A stretch of 64,000 bases of DNA from Flavobacterium sp. GTDB lineage: Bacteria; Bacteroidota; Bacteroidia; Flavobacteriales; Flavobacteriaceae. The translations under genes were made by a program, and so were the position numbers. Numbering within the stretch: the stretch's first letter is position 1; each line of letters begins with the position of its first letter. Where the stretch lies: positions 62,001 to 126,000 of the forward strand of contig JAHEZJ010000009.1 in NCBI GenBank assembly GCA_023251135.1, given 5' to 3'. Shown piece by piece: positions 17,819-26,899 of the stretch. The notes under the pieces were generated by a model. The model saw only the letters and a list, made by a program, of their open reading frames with translations. It made no database searches and was not told the origin of the DNA.

Positions 17819-17930
17819 TCCCAAAACACTAACGATTAGTACAGCTATCGACAGCTAGTGTAAAAACAAGACAAATCTCTTGTCTCTATTTATATGAATG
17901 TTTAGTCTTAATAAAAAACGATAAAGAATT

Positions 17931-20900
17931 ATGAATTCTCAAAACATAAATTGTATTTCCATAAAAAAATACATTCCTGTGGTTATTTTTATTCTATTGA
18001 CAAGTTCGGGGATTAAAGCCCAGACTTTCAGTTCTGATAACTTTGTTTCAACCGCAGCACCTAAAAAACCCGTTACATCGGCCAATTATAATACGTTGAC
18101 CAAAGACGAAATCAATCAAAGTGTGACTTATTTTGATGGATTAGGCCGTCCAATACAAACCATTGCGATCGGCCAGGGAGGAGAGGGGCAGAATATTATT
18201 ACTCCAATGGAGTATGATGGTTTTGGCAGACAGGCCAAAGAATATCTTCCCTATCCTATTACTAATGGAAGCAATAGTCATCCAAGGATTGATCCAGCTC
18301 AAGCCTTAGCTGATGCGGAGTTCTTTTACAATAAACAAGAATACCAGTATACAACTAATGCTTTTTCTGAAAAACAGTTTGAGCCCTCGCCTTTAAACCG
18401 TATTCAAAAACAAGCCGCTCCGGGAGCCTCCTGGAAGATGGGTAACGGTAATGAAATCAAAATCGAATACAAAGTCAATACCGCTGCCGATGGGGTAAAA
18501 TTTCTCAAAGCCAATACCAGTTGGCAAGCCGCTTTAGGATTGTATGAAATTAGTTTCTCAATCGTAGGTAACTATGCTGATAAAGAACTCTATAAGACTA
18601 TAACCTATGATGAGAATTCAGGTACTATCTTAAACGAAAGTGCCGGTTCTACCGTAGAATTTAAAAACAAAGAAGGGCAAATCATTCTGAAAAGAACCTA
18701 CGACTCCGGAAACCCACATGATACTTATTATGTTTATGATGATTACGGCAACCTGACCTATGTGATTCCGCCAAAAGCAACAGATCTTATCGGTACTACA
18801 ACCAATACAGAAGCGAATTTGACCTCTAGAGCTAAAGTAGCTGTGGGGTCTGCTTTGAACTTAACTGCTTCAAATTCTATTACATTACTTCCTGGATTCC
18901 ATGCTGAGGCAGGAAGTACTTTCAGCGCTGTTATTAGTGACGGAACTCAGGGTGTTTTGGAGCAATTGTGTTACCAATACAAATACGATAACCGCAACAG
19001 ACTAGTAGAGAAAAAACTACCGGGTAAACAATGGGAATTCATCGTATACGACAAACTCGACAGACCTGTAGCTACAGGACCTGCCTATTCTCCTTTTTCA
19101 GATATTTCAGGAGCAGGTTGGATTATTACCAAATACGATGCTTTTAGCCGACCAGTATATACAGGCTGGAGCGACCAGACTTCCACGTCGGCAACCCGAA
19201 AATTATTACAGGATGCTCAAAATGCTGCTGGTGTTTTGTATGAAAGGAAACAAAATTTGGGAACGATCGATGGTATAGTGGTTTATTACACTAATACAGT
19301 AGCACCTACCTCATTCAAACTGCTTACCGTTAATTATTACGATACCTATGCGTATCCAAATACTCCAGTAACACCTTCAAGTGTTGAAGGTCAACCGGTT
19401 TTAAGTAATGTTAAAGGATTGGCTACCGGAAGCTGGACAAGAGTGCTTAGTAGTAGTGGCAGTACAGTGGGAGAAATTATAACTACTTTTTATGATCCAA
19501 AGTCAAGACCGGTGCGTATCTATACCCAAAACTATCTGGGAGGCTATACCTATACCGACAGTAAGCTGGATTTCATTGGAAAGGCATCACATACTATAAC
19601 CAGACATAAACGTACTTCGGACAGCGCAGAGCTTGTTACAAGAGAAGAATTTACCTATTCTGCTCAGGATCGCTTACTGACTCACACACATCAAATAAAC
19701 AATGGTCCTGTCGAGACCATTGCTAGCAATACCTATGATGATTTGGGACAACTTAGCTCGAAAGAAGTGGGGAACAGCGCCCAGAATATCAACTATAGTT
19801 ACAATGTCCGAGGGTGGCTTACCGGAATTAACGATGTGACTTCTTTGACAAAACCTAATGCTCCAAAAGATTTATTTGCTTTCCAGATCAATTATAATAC
19901 CCCTACTCCAGGGGGAGTTGCACTGTACAATGGAAACATCAGTCAAACTCACTGGAAAACAGTTAATTCAGAATCTGTACTCCGAAACTACAATTACAGT
20001 TATGATAAACTTAACAGACTAACAGCTGCCGATTTCAGGAACAATACGAACGCTGCTCAAAATTCAAGTTATTTTGAAAAACTGCAGTATGATAAAAACG
20101 GTAATATTACTTTCCTACACCGTTCAGGAGATGTTGTTACTCAGCCAAATTTAGAGTGGATGGATTATATGATTTATTCTTACCAGGGCAACCAATTGAC
20201 CAGAGTAAAAGAAGAAGGAAACAATTATTTTGGTTTTATTACTCCAATTGCCCAGACTAATACCGCAAACCAATACATGTATGACCTTTACGGTAACATG
20301 ACTGCTGACACGAATAAAAACATCACTGCTATTACTTACAATCACCTAAATTTACCCACACAAATAACCTTTGCAACCACTGGAAATATTGTGTACATTT
20401 ACAATGCTGCGGGGCAAAAGTTACAGAAAATTGTAAATCGTACCGGTACAGCAGCTGTGGTAACAGATTATCTGGGAGGTTACCAGTATGAAAAAATAGG
20501 AAACCAACCTGTAATATTAAAGTTTTTCCCAACCGCCGAAGGCTATGTGGAGCCTGTCGCAGGTTCTTATAAATATATTTACCAGTACAAAGATCATTTG
20601 GGAAACATTCGTTTGAGTTACGATAAAAATTTAGCAATACAAGAAGAAAGCAATTATTATCCGTTTGGATTGAAACAGGAAGGATATAATATTGTTAAAG
20701 CGGGTGTAGAGAATAAGTATAAATACAATGGCAAAGAACTACAAGAGGAGCTGGGGCTTAATTTTTACGATTATGGGGCACGTAATTATGATGCTGCATT
20801 AGGCCGTTGGATGAATATTGATCCTTTGGCGGAGAAGATGAGGAGATGGTCACCTTATAACTATACGTTTGATAATCCAATGAGATTTACTGACCCAGAT

Positions 20901-21605
20901 GGGATGGGACCAGATGATTGGATTAAAAAAGGGAATAGAGTCTTTTATGATGCTACTGTAAAAACTCAAAAGGATGCTACAGCTATATATGGTGATAATG
21001 CAAAAATAATGAGCGAAGGCTCAAAAACACTAAGTACAACTAATGGTCAAGTTGATGACAGATATTCTTACACTTATCATGACAATGGAACGGTAACGGA
21101 TAAAAATAATGAAACTGTAGATTTTAATAATGAAGATGTTCATACTGAAGGAGGAACAACTATCGTAAATCCTGAGAATAAATCTGGTAATTTTTCAGGT
21201 TTTTCTTTTGGCGGAGCGGCACTTGGCGGCATATCTTTAGAAGCGGGGGTTGTTAATGACCCATCTGGAGGAAGCGCATTGTATTTTTCATATGGAGCAA
21301 ATGCAGGTTTAGGTGGTGGCGCTGGTTCTAAAGCTGGAGTTATTACACCTACTGGGGATAATCCATTTTCTGTTTCTGATTTTTCAGGAAAGGGTAACGC
21401 TTGGAGTGTGGCGGTAAATACTCCATTAGGAGGAGCAGGAGTTGAAAGAGGTGGTTCACAAGGTAAGGATGGATTTTCAGATTATGGAAATAATCCAAGA
21501 GGATACAAGTATACAGCAGTACCCTCAACTTTGGGACATTATCCATCTTTAAGAGCGGGAGCGGTGATTAGCGAAACTAAAACATGGACTTTTACATTAA
21601 ATTAA
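17931..21605 (+). CDS. RHS repeat-associated core domain protein (candidate polymorphic toxin carrier)
   Basis: A 1224-residue protein. A signal peptide covers residues 1-30. A DUF6443-like N-terminal region (about 40-190) holds QSVTYFDGLGRPIQTIAIGQ. YD repeats run from about 215 to 900 and are interrupted near 300-345 by a segment (SNSITLLPGFHAEAGSTF) like the 3-coathanger stack of Bacteroidetes adhesins. The RHS core lies at about 905-992 (GKELQEELGLNFYDYGARNY, LGRWMNIDPLAEK, then PDGMGPDDW). The last about 230 residues are unique and glycine-rich with no recognised motif. In RHS systems the C-terminus is the variable effector. The next ORF starts 1 bp after the stop, as an immunity gene would. 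Confidence 0.88.
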   Translation: MNSQNINCISIKKYIPVVIFILLTSSGIKAQTFSSDNFVSTAAPKKPVTSANYNTLTKDEINQSVTYFDGLGRPIQTIAIGQGGEGQNIITPMEYDGFGRQAKEYLPYPITNGSNSHPRIDPAQALADAEFFYNKQEYQYTTNAFSEKQFEPSPLNRIQKQAAPGASWKMGNGNEIKIEYKVNTAADGVKFLKANTSWQAALGLYEISFSIVGNYADKELYKTITYDENSGTILNESAGSTVEFKNKEGQIILKRTYDSGNPHDTYYVYDDYGNLTYVIPPKATDLIGTTTNTEANLTSRAKVAVGSALNLTASNSITLLPGFHAEAGSTFSAVISDGTQGVLEQLCYQYKYDNRNRLVEKKLPGKQWEFIVYDKLDRPVATGPAYSPFSDISGAGWIITKYDAFSRPVYTGWSDQTSTSATRKLLQDAQNAAGVLYERKQNLGTIDGIVVYYTNTVAPTSFKLLTVNYYDTYAYPNTPVTPSSVEGQPVLSNVKGLATGSWTRVLSSSGSTVGEIITTFYDPKSRPVRIYTQNYLGGYTYTDSKLDFIGKASHTITRHKRTSDSAELVTREEFTYSAQDRLLTHTHQINNGPVETIASNTYDDLGQLSSKEVGNSAQNINYSYNVRGWLTGINDVTSLTKPNAPKDLFAFQINYNTPTPGGVALYNGNISQTHWKTVNSESVLRNYNYSYDKLNRLTAADFRNNTNAAQNSSYFEKLQYDKNGNITFLHRSGDVVTQPNLEWMDYMIYSYQGNQLTRVKEEGNNYFGFITPIAQTNTANQYMYDLYGNMTADTNKNITAITYNHLNLPTQITFATTGNIVYIYNAAGQKLQKIVNRTGTAAVVTDYLGGYQYEKIGNQPVILKFFPTAEGYVEPVAGSYKYIYQYKDHLGNIRLSYDKNLAIQEESNYYPFGLKQEGYNIVKAGVENKYKYNGKELQEELGLNFYDYGARNYDAALGRWMNIDPLAEKMRRWSPYNYTFDNPMRFTDPDGMGPDDWIKKGNRVFYDATVKTQKDATAIYGDNAKIMSEGSKTLSTTNGQVDDRYSYTYHDNGTVTDKNNETVDFNNEDVHTEGGTTIVNPENKSGNFSGFSFGGAALGGISLEAGVVNDPSGGSALYFSYGANAGLGGGAGSKAGVITPTGDNPFSVSDFSGKGNAWSVAVNTPLGGAGVERGGSQGKDGFSDYGNNPRGYKYTAVPSTLGHYPSLRAGAVISETKTWTFTLN

Positions 21606-21606
21606 A

Positions 21607-21981
21607 ATGGATAAAAGAGGATTTGAAATAGATAATAAAGCACTGAAGAAAATTATCACAGTTTGCACATTTATTGCTATTGGAGTGATATTAATCATTA
21701 TGCTTAACTTTGACAATAAAACTGCATTTAGAGAACGAGTGATACAAAGTGTAAAAAATCAAGAATATATTGGTGTTGTTACTGTTCGTTATTACGACAC
21801 GGATAATCATAATAGCCCTACTTTAGTACTCAATAACAATGATAAGGTTGTTATTTACGGTCAACTTTACAATCAAATAAAAATTAGCGACTCAATTGTT
21901 AAGGAAAAAGGCAGTACTAAAATTTTTGTATATAGAAAAGATAAAAAAATCGTATTAGACAATTTAACAGCAATCAAGTGA
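21607..21981 (+). CDS. Small membrane-anchored hypothetical protein (possible immunity partner)
   Basis: A 124-residue protein starting one base after the RHS stop codon. A single hydrophobic segment lies at about residues 14-35 (KIITVCTFIAIGVILIIML). A soluble domain of about 85 residues follows, predicted beta-rich (EYIGVVTVRYYDTDNHN, DKVVIYGQLYNQIKI, STKIFVYRKDKKIVLDN). No family is recognised. The tight coupling to an RHS C-terminus is the usual place for an immunity gene, but related small proteins also follow RHS genes without proof of that role. A strong terminator follows at 22080. Confidence 0.65.
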   Translation: MDKRGFEIDNKALKKIITVCTFIAIGVILIIMLNFDNKTAFRERVIQSVKNQEYIGVVTVRYYDTDNHNSPTLVLNNNDKVVIYGQLYNQIKISDSIVKEKGSTKIFVYRKDKKIVLDNLTAIK

Positions 21982-22079
21982 GCGTACAGTTCCCTACGGT
22001 AATGTTACATATTAGATGTTTTTAGAGAATAATAACGTAACGAATTAAAAAAGAATATGATTTTTTATTAGTGAATAGA

Positions 22080-22117
22080 AAAAGAGACGACCAACTGGTC
22101 GTCTCTTTTGTTTTTTA
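22080..22117 (+). terminator. Terminator of the RHS locus
   Basis: Perfect 14-bp stem AAAAGAGACGACCA (22080-22093) / TGGTCGTCTCTTTT (22096-22109), then a T-rich tail. The rest of the 21982-22409 gap shows no gene or clear signal. Confidence 0.9.
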
Positions 22118-22409
22118 ATGGGCTTATAATAGCTTCTGAGATATCTTGACAAATCAAATTAACCCATGAGAATAAAGTGTAACACTAAGAATTCTATCCC
22201 CAAATAGTCTTTTGTTTCGCAATGCTAAAACCTATAAAATAATCAACAAATGTTAATGTTATGAGTATTGGCTTTTTTTGTATTTTAGCCTTGTGTAAAA
22301 ATAAAACACTCCTATCAATTGCGAAAAACCAACCCTATTTAGTTGTATTGATGACATTTTATCGTACTGACAGCAAATAAAAAAAAGACCAAAATATTTG
22401 ACCAAAAAA

Positions 22410-23126
22410 ATGAACTGCCTAAACTGTAACACCGAATTAAACTCTAATTTTTGTCCAGATTGTGGACAACCCAAAACACTCAAAAGGATTAACGGATACT
22501 ATATCGTTCACGAAATTGAACACGTTTTACATTTTGAACGTGGAATATTATATACCATTAAAGAACTTATAACAAATCCGGGGCAAAATATCAGAAATTA
22601 TCTTACTGAAAACAGAAGCCGATTGGTTAAACCTATCATTTTTATTATTGTTACTTCCTTAATTTATTCCGTAAGTAATCATTTTTTTCATTTCCAGGAT
22701 GGTTATATGAGTTTCCTTGACAGTCAGAAAACTACAACAAGTGCTATTTTAAAATGGGTTCAGGTGAATTTAGGTTATTCCAATATAATGATGGGGATAT
22801 TTATTGCATTGTGGACAAAACTATTTTTCAAAAAACGAGATTATAACATATTTGAAATATTAATTCTTCTCTGTTTCGTAATGGGAATAGGGATGTTAAT
22901 TTATGCCATTTTTGGACTTGTTTACGGTCTGACACATTTAAATATAATGCAATTTGCCGGAATTGCGGCATTTATATACTCCACTTGGGCTATTGGAAAT
23001 TTTTATGATAGAGGAAAAGCATCTTCTTATATTAAAGCCTTTTTTGCTTACATTTTAGGGATGATAACATTTTCATTGGCCATTATGATTGTTGGAACAT
23101 TAATTGATCTCGTAATAAAACATTAA
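22410..23126 (+). CDS. DUF3667 family membrane protein with zinc ribbon
   Basis: The start was set at ATG 22410; the longer ORF uses a TTG. The 238-residue protein opens with MNCLNCNTELNSNFCPDCGQ, a two-CxxC zinc ribbon. The segment HEIEHVLHFERGILYTIKEL and then TNPGQNIRNYLTENRSRLVKPI is the DUF3667 signature. Four or five membrane helices fill the rest. The function of DUF3667 is unknown, although it is widespread in Bacteroidetes. It is a single gene, convergent with the histidine kinase that follows. Confidence 0.85.
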   Translation: MNCLNCNTELNSNFCPDCGQPKTLKRINGYYIVHEIEHVLHFERGILYTIKELITNPGQNIRNYLTENRSRLVKPIIFIIVTSLIYSVSNHFFHFQDGYMSFLDSQKTTTSAILKWVQVNLGYSNIMMGIFIALWTKLFFKKRDYNIFEILILLCFVMGIGMLIYAIFGLVYGLTHLNIMQFAGIAAFIYSTWAIGNFYDRGKASSYIKAFFAYILGMITFSLAIMIVGTLIDLVIKH

Positions 23127-23218
23127 ATTCCATTTGCTTTTGGCTTACAAGGACAGGCTAGTGTTCCGGAGTTGATGATGATACTTAAAGACGTTTTCAT
23201 TTTTTAAGAATTCAAATG

Positions 23219-24550
23219 TTATTCAAGCAAACAAATTTCAAAAGTGGTTTTGCCTTTTTCGTTTCGATGGGTGATATAGCCGCCATGTGCCTCAATGATA
23301 TTTTTGGAAAGCGTTAAACCAATGCCGGCGCCTTCTGTTCGGGTGGTGAAAAAAGGAAGGAATACTTTGTTTTCAATCTCTTTTTCGATTCCGTTTCCGG
23401 TATCGGTAATTTTAATGAAGACTCTGTTTTCTTTGATTTCAGCCGACACAGCTACGGTCTTTTTTGTGGCATCTTTTAGAGCATAGATACAGTTGGTCAA
23501 AAGGTTGATAAAAACCTGTTCGATTTGTTGCGAATCGATCGTAATCCAGTGTTTGGAAGAAATGGTGTTGACAACTTCAATGTCTTTTTCCCTGAACAGA
23601 GGAGCCATAATTTGAAGACAATTGTGCATCAGCAGCTGTAAGTCAGCTTTCTCTTTTTTGGGACTTGGCAGCATAGCCAGTTTTCGATAGCCTTCAACAA
23701 ACTTTTGCAGATGATCGCTTCGTCTGAGCATGGTTTCAACGCTATTTTTGACATCTTCTAAATCTTCTGCCGACATGGTATCCTGATCGACCAGATCTTG
23801 TAAGTTCTGACAGATCGAGCGAATTGGCGTGATCGAATTTAGAAGCTCATGCGAAATCACTTTCATTAAATTGACCCAGGCATCTTTCTCTTTTTTCTCT
23901 ACAACATTCTGAATCGAATCCAGTAAAACGATAAAATAATCTTTCCCGAAAATTTCAGTTCGCGAAGCCTGCAAAACAAAAGTCTGCATGTTTTGTTCTC
24001 TTACACGAATTTCTAAAGAAGTTTTGATTTCCTGAAAATCATCTGCTTCAATAATCTCGCACAACGAGGGCAGCTGATCTTTGAGGTATTTCCATTTGGA
24101 CACTTTTGGAACACTAAAATGGGAAGAAAAATAATCGTTCATCAAAAAAATGTCCCATTCTTTTTCTTCCTTTTGCAGAATGACAATCCCGGTTTCAATA
24201 TTGTTTAAGATCGAACGATAGACGATGTCTTTGGATATCTGCTCATTTTGTTTGCTTTTTAGCGTATCGTACAAGAGAAATAATTCGTGATAATTTTTAT
24301 TGTACTTATGCTGCGAAAAGTCTGATCCGAAATCATTTTGTAGTATAGAAGAGATTGTTCTGTTGTAGAGCAAAACAAAATTCCGAACATAAAAGTACAT
24401 TTCGCGGACGAGCAGAAAGACAATAAAAAGACCAAATATTCCCGTAAAGAGCAACTCTTTCTTAAAAAAATACAGAGAGATTTCGATCATGGCAACAATC
24501 AGAATCAATCTTAAAAACAGCAGTTTATAGGTTTGGAAGGTTCTAAACAT
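23219..24550 (-). CDS. Sensor histidine kinase (NtrY/AtoS-like)
   Basis: A 443-residue protein with two N-terminal membrane helices (about residues 9-28 and 34-55) and almost no periplasmic loop. A PAS-like region follows at about 100-215. The dimerisation/phosphorylation domain has KVISHELLNSITPI, with the phospho-accepting His near residue 233. An ATPase domain follows with FINLLTNCIYAL (N box), DTGNGI (G1), FFTTRTEGAGIGLTLSKNII (F and G2 boxes). With so little periplasmic sequence, the signal is probably sensed in the membrane or cytoplasm. Its start codon is 1 bp after the stop of the sigma-54 response regulator, so the two form an operon and a cognate pair. Confidence 0.93.
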   Translation of the reverse strand: MFRTFQTYKLLFLRLILIVAMIEISLYFFKKELLFTGIFGLFIVFLLVREMYFYVRNFVLLYNRTISSILQNDFGSDFSQHKYNKNYHELFLLYDTLKSKQNEQISKDIVYRSILNNIETGIVILQKEEKEWDIFLMNDYFSSHFSVPKVSKWKYLKDQLPSLCEIIEADDFQEIKTSLEIRVREQNMQTFVLQASRTEIFGKDYFIVLLDSIQNVVEKKEKDAWVNLMKVISHELLNSITPIRSICQNLQDLVDQDTMSAEDLEDVKNSVETMLRRSDHLQKFVEGYRKLAMLPSPKKEKADLQLLMHNCLQIMAPLFREKDIEVVNTISSKHWITIDSQQIEQVFINLLTNCIYALKDATKKTVAVSAEIKENRVFIKITDTGNGIEKEIENKVFLPFFTTRTEGAGIGLTLSKNIIEAHGGYITHRNEKGKTTFEICLLE

Positions 24551-24551
24551 A

Positions 24552-25901
24552 TTAGTTAATATTGATGTTGTACTTTTCTAAACGACGGTACAAAGAACCT
24601 CTGGACAAGCCCAATTCTTCGGCCGTTTTGCTGATATTATTGTTGTTTTTGAGAAGGGCTTTTTCGACCGCAGCTTTTTCGACGGAAGAAAGCTGAATAT
24701 CGTCGGGATTTTCATCGTATGGGGTTATGATCTCTAAATCTAAATCGGACGTAGTTATTTTATTGTTTTCACAGAGAATAACGGCACGTTCAATTTTATT
24801 TTCCATTTCCCTGATATTTCCATTCCAGGCGTGTTTATCAATTTGTTCGAGAACCTTTTTATCAAACTGAATTGCAGTTCGGTCGTATTTGGCACTCATT
24901 TTATCGAGCAGGTAATGGGCCAGTGGAATTTTATCTTCATTGCGCTCCCGCAAAGGAGGCAGAACGATTTCCATGGTATTGATACGATAGTACAAATCTT
25001 CTCTAAAGTTTTTATCAGCAACTTCCAGCTTCAGGTTGAGATTGGTTGCTGTGATGATGCGGACATTTAAGGGACGTGCTTTGGTTTCTCCCAGCCTTGT
25101 CACCGTTTTTGTTTGAATCACCTGTAGCAATTTCGATTGTAAATGCAAAGGCACATTTCCAATTTCGTCCAAAAATATAGTTCCGTTTTGAGCCATTTCA
25201 AAGCGTCCGGGTGTATCCGTTTTAGCATCTGTAAAAGCACCTTTGGCATAACCAAACAGTTCGCTTTCAAAAATATTAGCGTTTAAGGCTCCCAGGTCAA
25301 CTGCTACAAAAGGATTGTTTTTTCTTTCAGACTGGCTAAAAATATGGTGCGCCAAAACAAATTTACCCGTTCCGTTTTCACCTAAAATAAGCACGTTGGC
25401 ATCCGTTTTCGCCACTTTGTCGGCCAGAGAATAAGATTTTTTGATGATTTCCGAAGTACCTATAAAAAAGTCATTTTCAACTTCGACATTTTTGGTTTTC
25501 TTTTGTTCTTTTCGGGATTTGTCGACAGCCTGTTTGACAGATTCCAGCAGTTTTTTATTTTCCCAGGGTTTTAAGATATAATCAAAAGCACCTGATTTTA
25601 AGCCTTCAACAGCGGTTTCTACTTTGCCAAAAGCGGTCATTAAAATCACAACGGTTTTTGGCGAAAGTGTTTTAATCTCCTTCAATAAATACAAACCTTC
25701 TTTTCCGTCCTCAAAACCGATTCTGTAATTCATATCCAATAAGACTACATCAATGCTATTTTTTGCCAATAACTCGACAATTTTTTTCGGATTATTGAGC
25801 GTATAAATGTCTTCAAAGTACTTTTTGAGGAACACTTTCGACGCAAAAAGGATGTCTTCCTGATCGTCTATGATTAATATTGCAGCATTTGTCTTTTTCA
25901 T
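24552..25901 (-). CDS. Sigma-54-dependent NtrC-family response regulator
   Basis: A 449-residue protein: receiver domain 1-125 with phospho-acceptor Asp56 in VVLLDMNYR; AAA+ domain about 145-370 with Walker A GENGTGK, Walker B-like GTIFLDEIGN and sigma-54 loop GAFTDA; Fis-type HTH at the C-terminus (NNNISKTAEELGLSRGSLYR). The loop reads GAFTDA rather than the consensus GAFTGA, a form I recall as common in Bacteroidetes. The cognate kinase follows by 1 bp. Three palindromic TGGAC half-sites lie 14-40 bp upstream, facing an ABC transporter operon. Control of that operon, and perhaps of itself, is likely. Confidence 0.93.
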   Translation of the reverse strand: MKKTNAAILIIDDQEDILFASKVFLKKYFEDIYTLNNPKKIVELLAKNSIDVVLLDMNYRIGFEDGKEGLYLLKEIKTLSPKTVVILMTAFGKVETAVEGLKSGAFDYILKPWENKKLLESVKQAVDKSRKEQKKTKNVEVENDFFIGTSEIIKKSYSLADKVAKTDANVLILGENGTGKFVLAHHIFSQSERKNNPFVAVDLGALNANIFESELFGYAKGAFTDAKTDTPGRFEMAQNGTIFLDEIGNVPLHLQSKLLQVIQTKTVTRLGETKARPLNVRIITATNLNLKLEVADKNFREDLYYRINTMEIVLPPLRERNEDKIPLAHYLLDKMSAKYDRTAIQFDKKVLEQIDKHAWNGNIREMENKIERAVILCENNKITTSDLDLEIITPYDENPDDIQLSSVEKAAVEKALLKNNNNISKTAEELGLSRGSLYRRLEKYNININ

Positions 25902-25914
25902 TTTTGTTCGGTTT

Positions 25915-25941
25915 TGGACGAAAGCTGTCCATTATTGGACA
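25915..25941. promoter_or_regulatory. Candidate NtrC-type activator binding sites (three half-sites)
   Basis: TGGAC (25915-25919), GTCCA (25927-25931) and TGGACA (25936-25941) form two overlapping dyads. The second, TGTCCATTATTGGACA, is 6-4-6 perfect. The cluster sits between the regulator start and the divergent ABC operon, about 60 bp from a possible sigma-54 promoter. Confidence 0.6.
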
Positions 25942-26001
25942 CTTTTGAATTCTTTTAAATAATAAAAAATTTAAAATTAGGCAGTTACAAATTTTAAGTT
26001 T

Positions 26002-26018
26002 TTGGCATGAAAATCACA
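26002..26018 (+). promoter_or_regulatory. Weak sigma-54-like promoter for the ABC operon
   Basis: TTGGCATGAAAATCACA keeps the GG of the -24 element but has AC rather than GC at -12, three mismatches to the YTGGCACGrNNNTTGCW consensus. Position relative to the TGGAC sites is suitable. Confidence 0.35.
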
Positions 26019-26182
26019 TTACCATTAACAAATCATCAAATAGTAGAATCATTATTGCTGGTAAATGTAACAAAAATAGATATTTATAGATTATGTTATC
26101 TATTATCTTAATTTAGGATCTGTTTTTTACTTCGGCAATAAAATTCTCAGAGAGAAAAACAAACATCAAAAAACAAATTATT

Positions 26183-26896
26183 ATGATCAGGATTAAAGAG
26201 CTTTCAAAAATTTTCAGAACCGAAGAAGTAGAGACAAAGGCTTTAAGCGAAATTTCATTAACCATTAACGAAGGCGATTTTGTGTCGATCATGGGACCAT
26301 CCGGAAGCGGAAAATCAACGTTGTTGAACATCATCGGATTATTAGACAGCGCTTCGGGTGGAAGTTATGAGTTGTTAGGACAGGAAATGATTGGGCTGAA
26401 AGAGAAATTTAAATCGAAAGCCAGAAAAGAAAATATCGGATTCATTTTTCAGAATTTTAATTTAATTGATGAATTATCCGTTTTTGACAATATCGAATTG
26501 CCGCTGATTTACAATAATGTTCCTTCAGCAGAGCGAAAGAAAAAAGTACAGGAAATTGCCACTATATTAGGCATTGCACATCGTTTGAAACATTATCCGC
26601 AACAACTTTCGGGAGGGCAGCAGCAACGTGTGGCCGTTGCAAGAGCGCTAATTAATGACCCGAAAATTATTTTGGCAGATGAACCTACAGGGAATCTGGA
26701 CAGTAAAAATGGTAACGAAGTAATGGAGTTATTGACAGATCTTCATGCCAGCGGTGCGACAATTTTGATGGTAACACATTCGGATTATGATGCTTCGTTT
26801 TCGCAAAAAACAATTGTAATGAAAGACGGAGTGATTCTTTCTGAGAAAATGAACCATAGAAATGTAGATGTTTTAGTAAACCATTCAATCAACTAA
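26183..26896 (+). CDS. ABC transporter ATP-binding protein (MacB/LolD type)
   Basis: A 237-residue ATPase with Walker [10 protein letters not shown] (38-46), Q-loop [12 protein letters not shown], signature LSGGQQQRV, Walker [14 protein letters not shown] and switch histidine in [10 protein letters not shown]. The NLDS D-loop and general length match the MacB/LolD/FtsE group, which couple ATP hydrolysis to FtsX-fold permeases rather than to solute import. Two such permeases follow immediately (3 bp and 1 bp gaps). Together they probably form a mechanotransmission or efflux-type complex under control of the divergent two-component pair. Confidence 0.93.
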   Translation: MIRIKELSKIFRTEEVETKALSEISLTINEGDFVSIMGPSGSGKSTLLNIIGLLDSASGGSYELLGQEMIGLKEKFKSKARKENIGFIFQNFNLIDELSVFDNIELPLIYNNVPSAERKKKVQEIATILGIAHRLKHYPQQLSGGQQQRVAVARALINDPKIILADEPTGNLDSKNGNEVMELLTDLHASGATILMVTHSDYDASFSQKTIVMKDGVILSEKMNHRNVDVLVNHSIN

Positions 26897-26899
26897 ATC

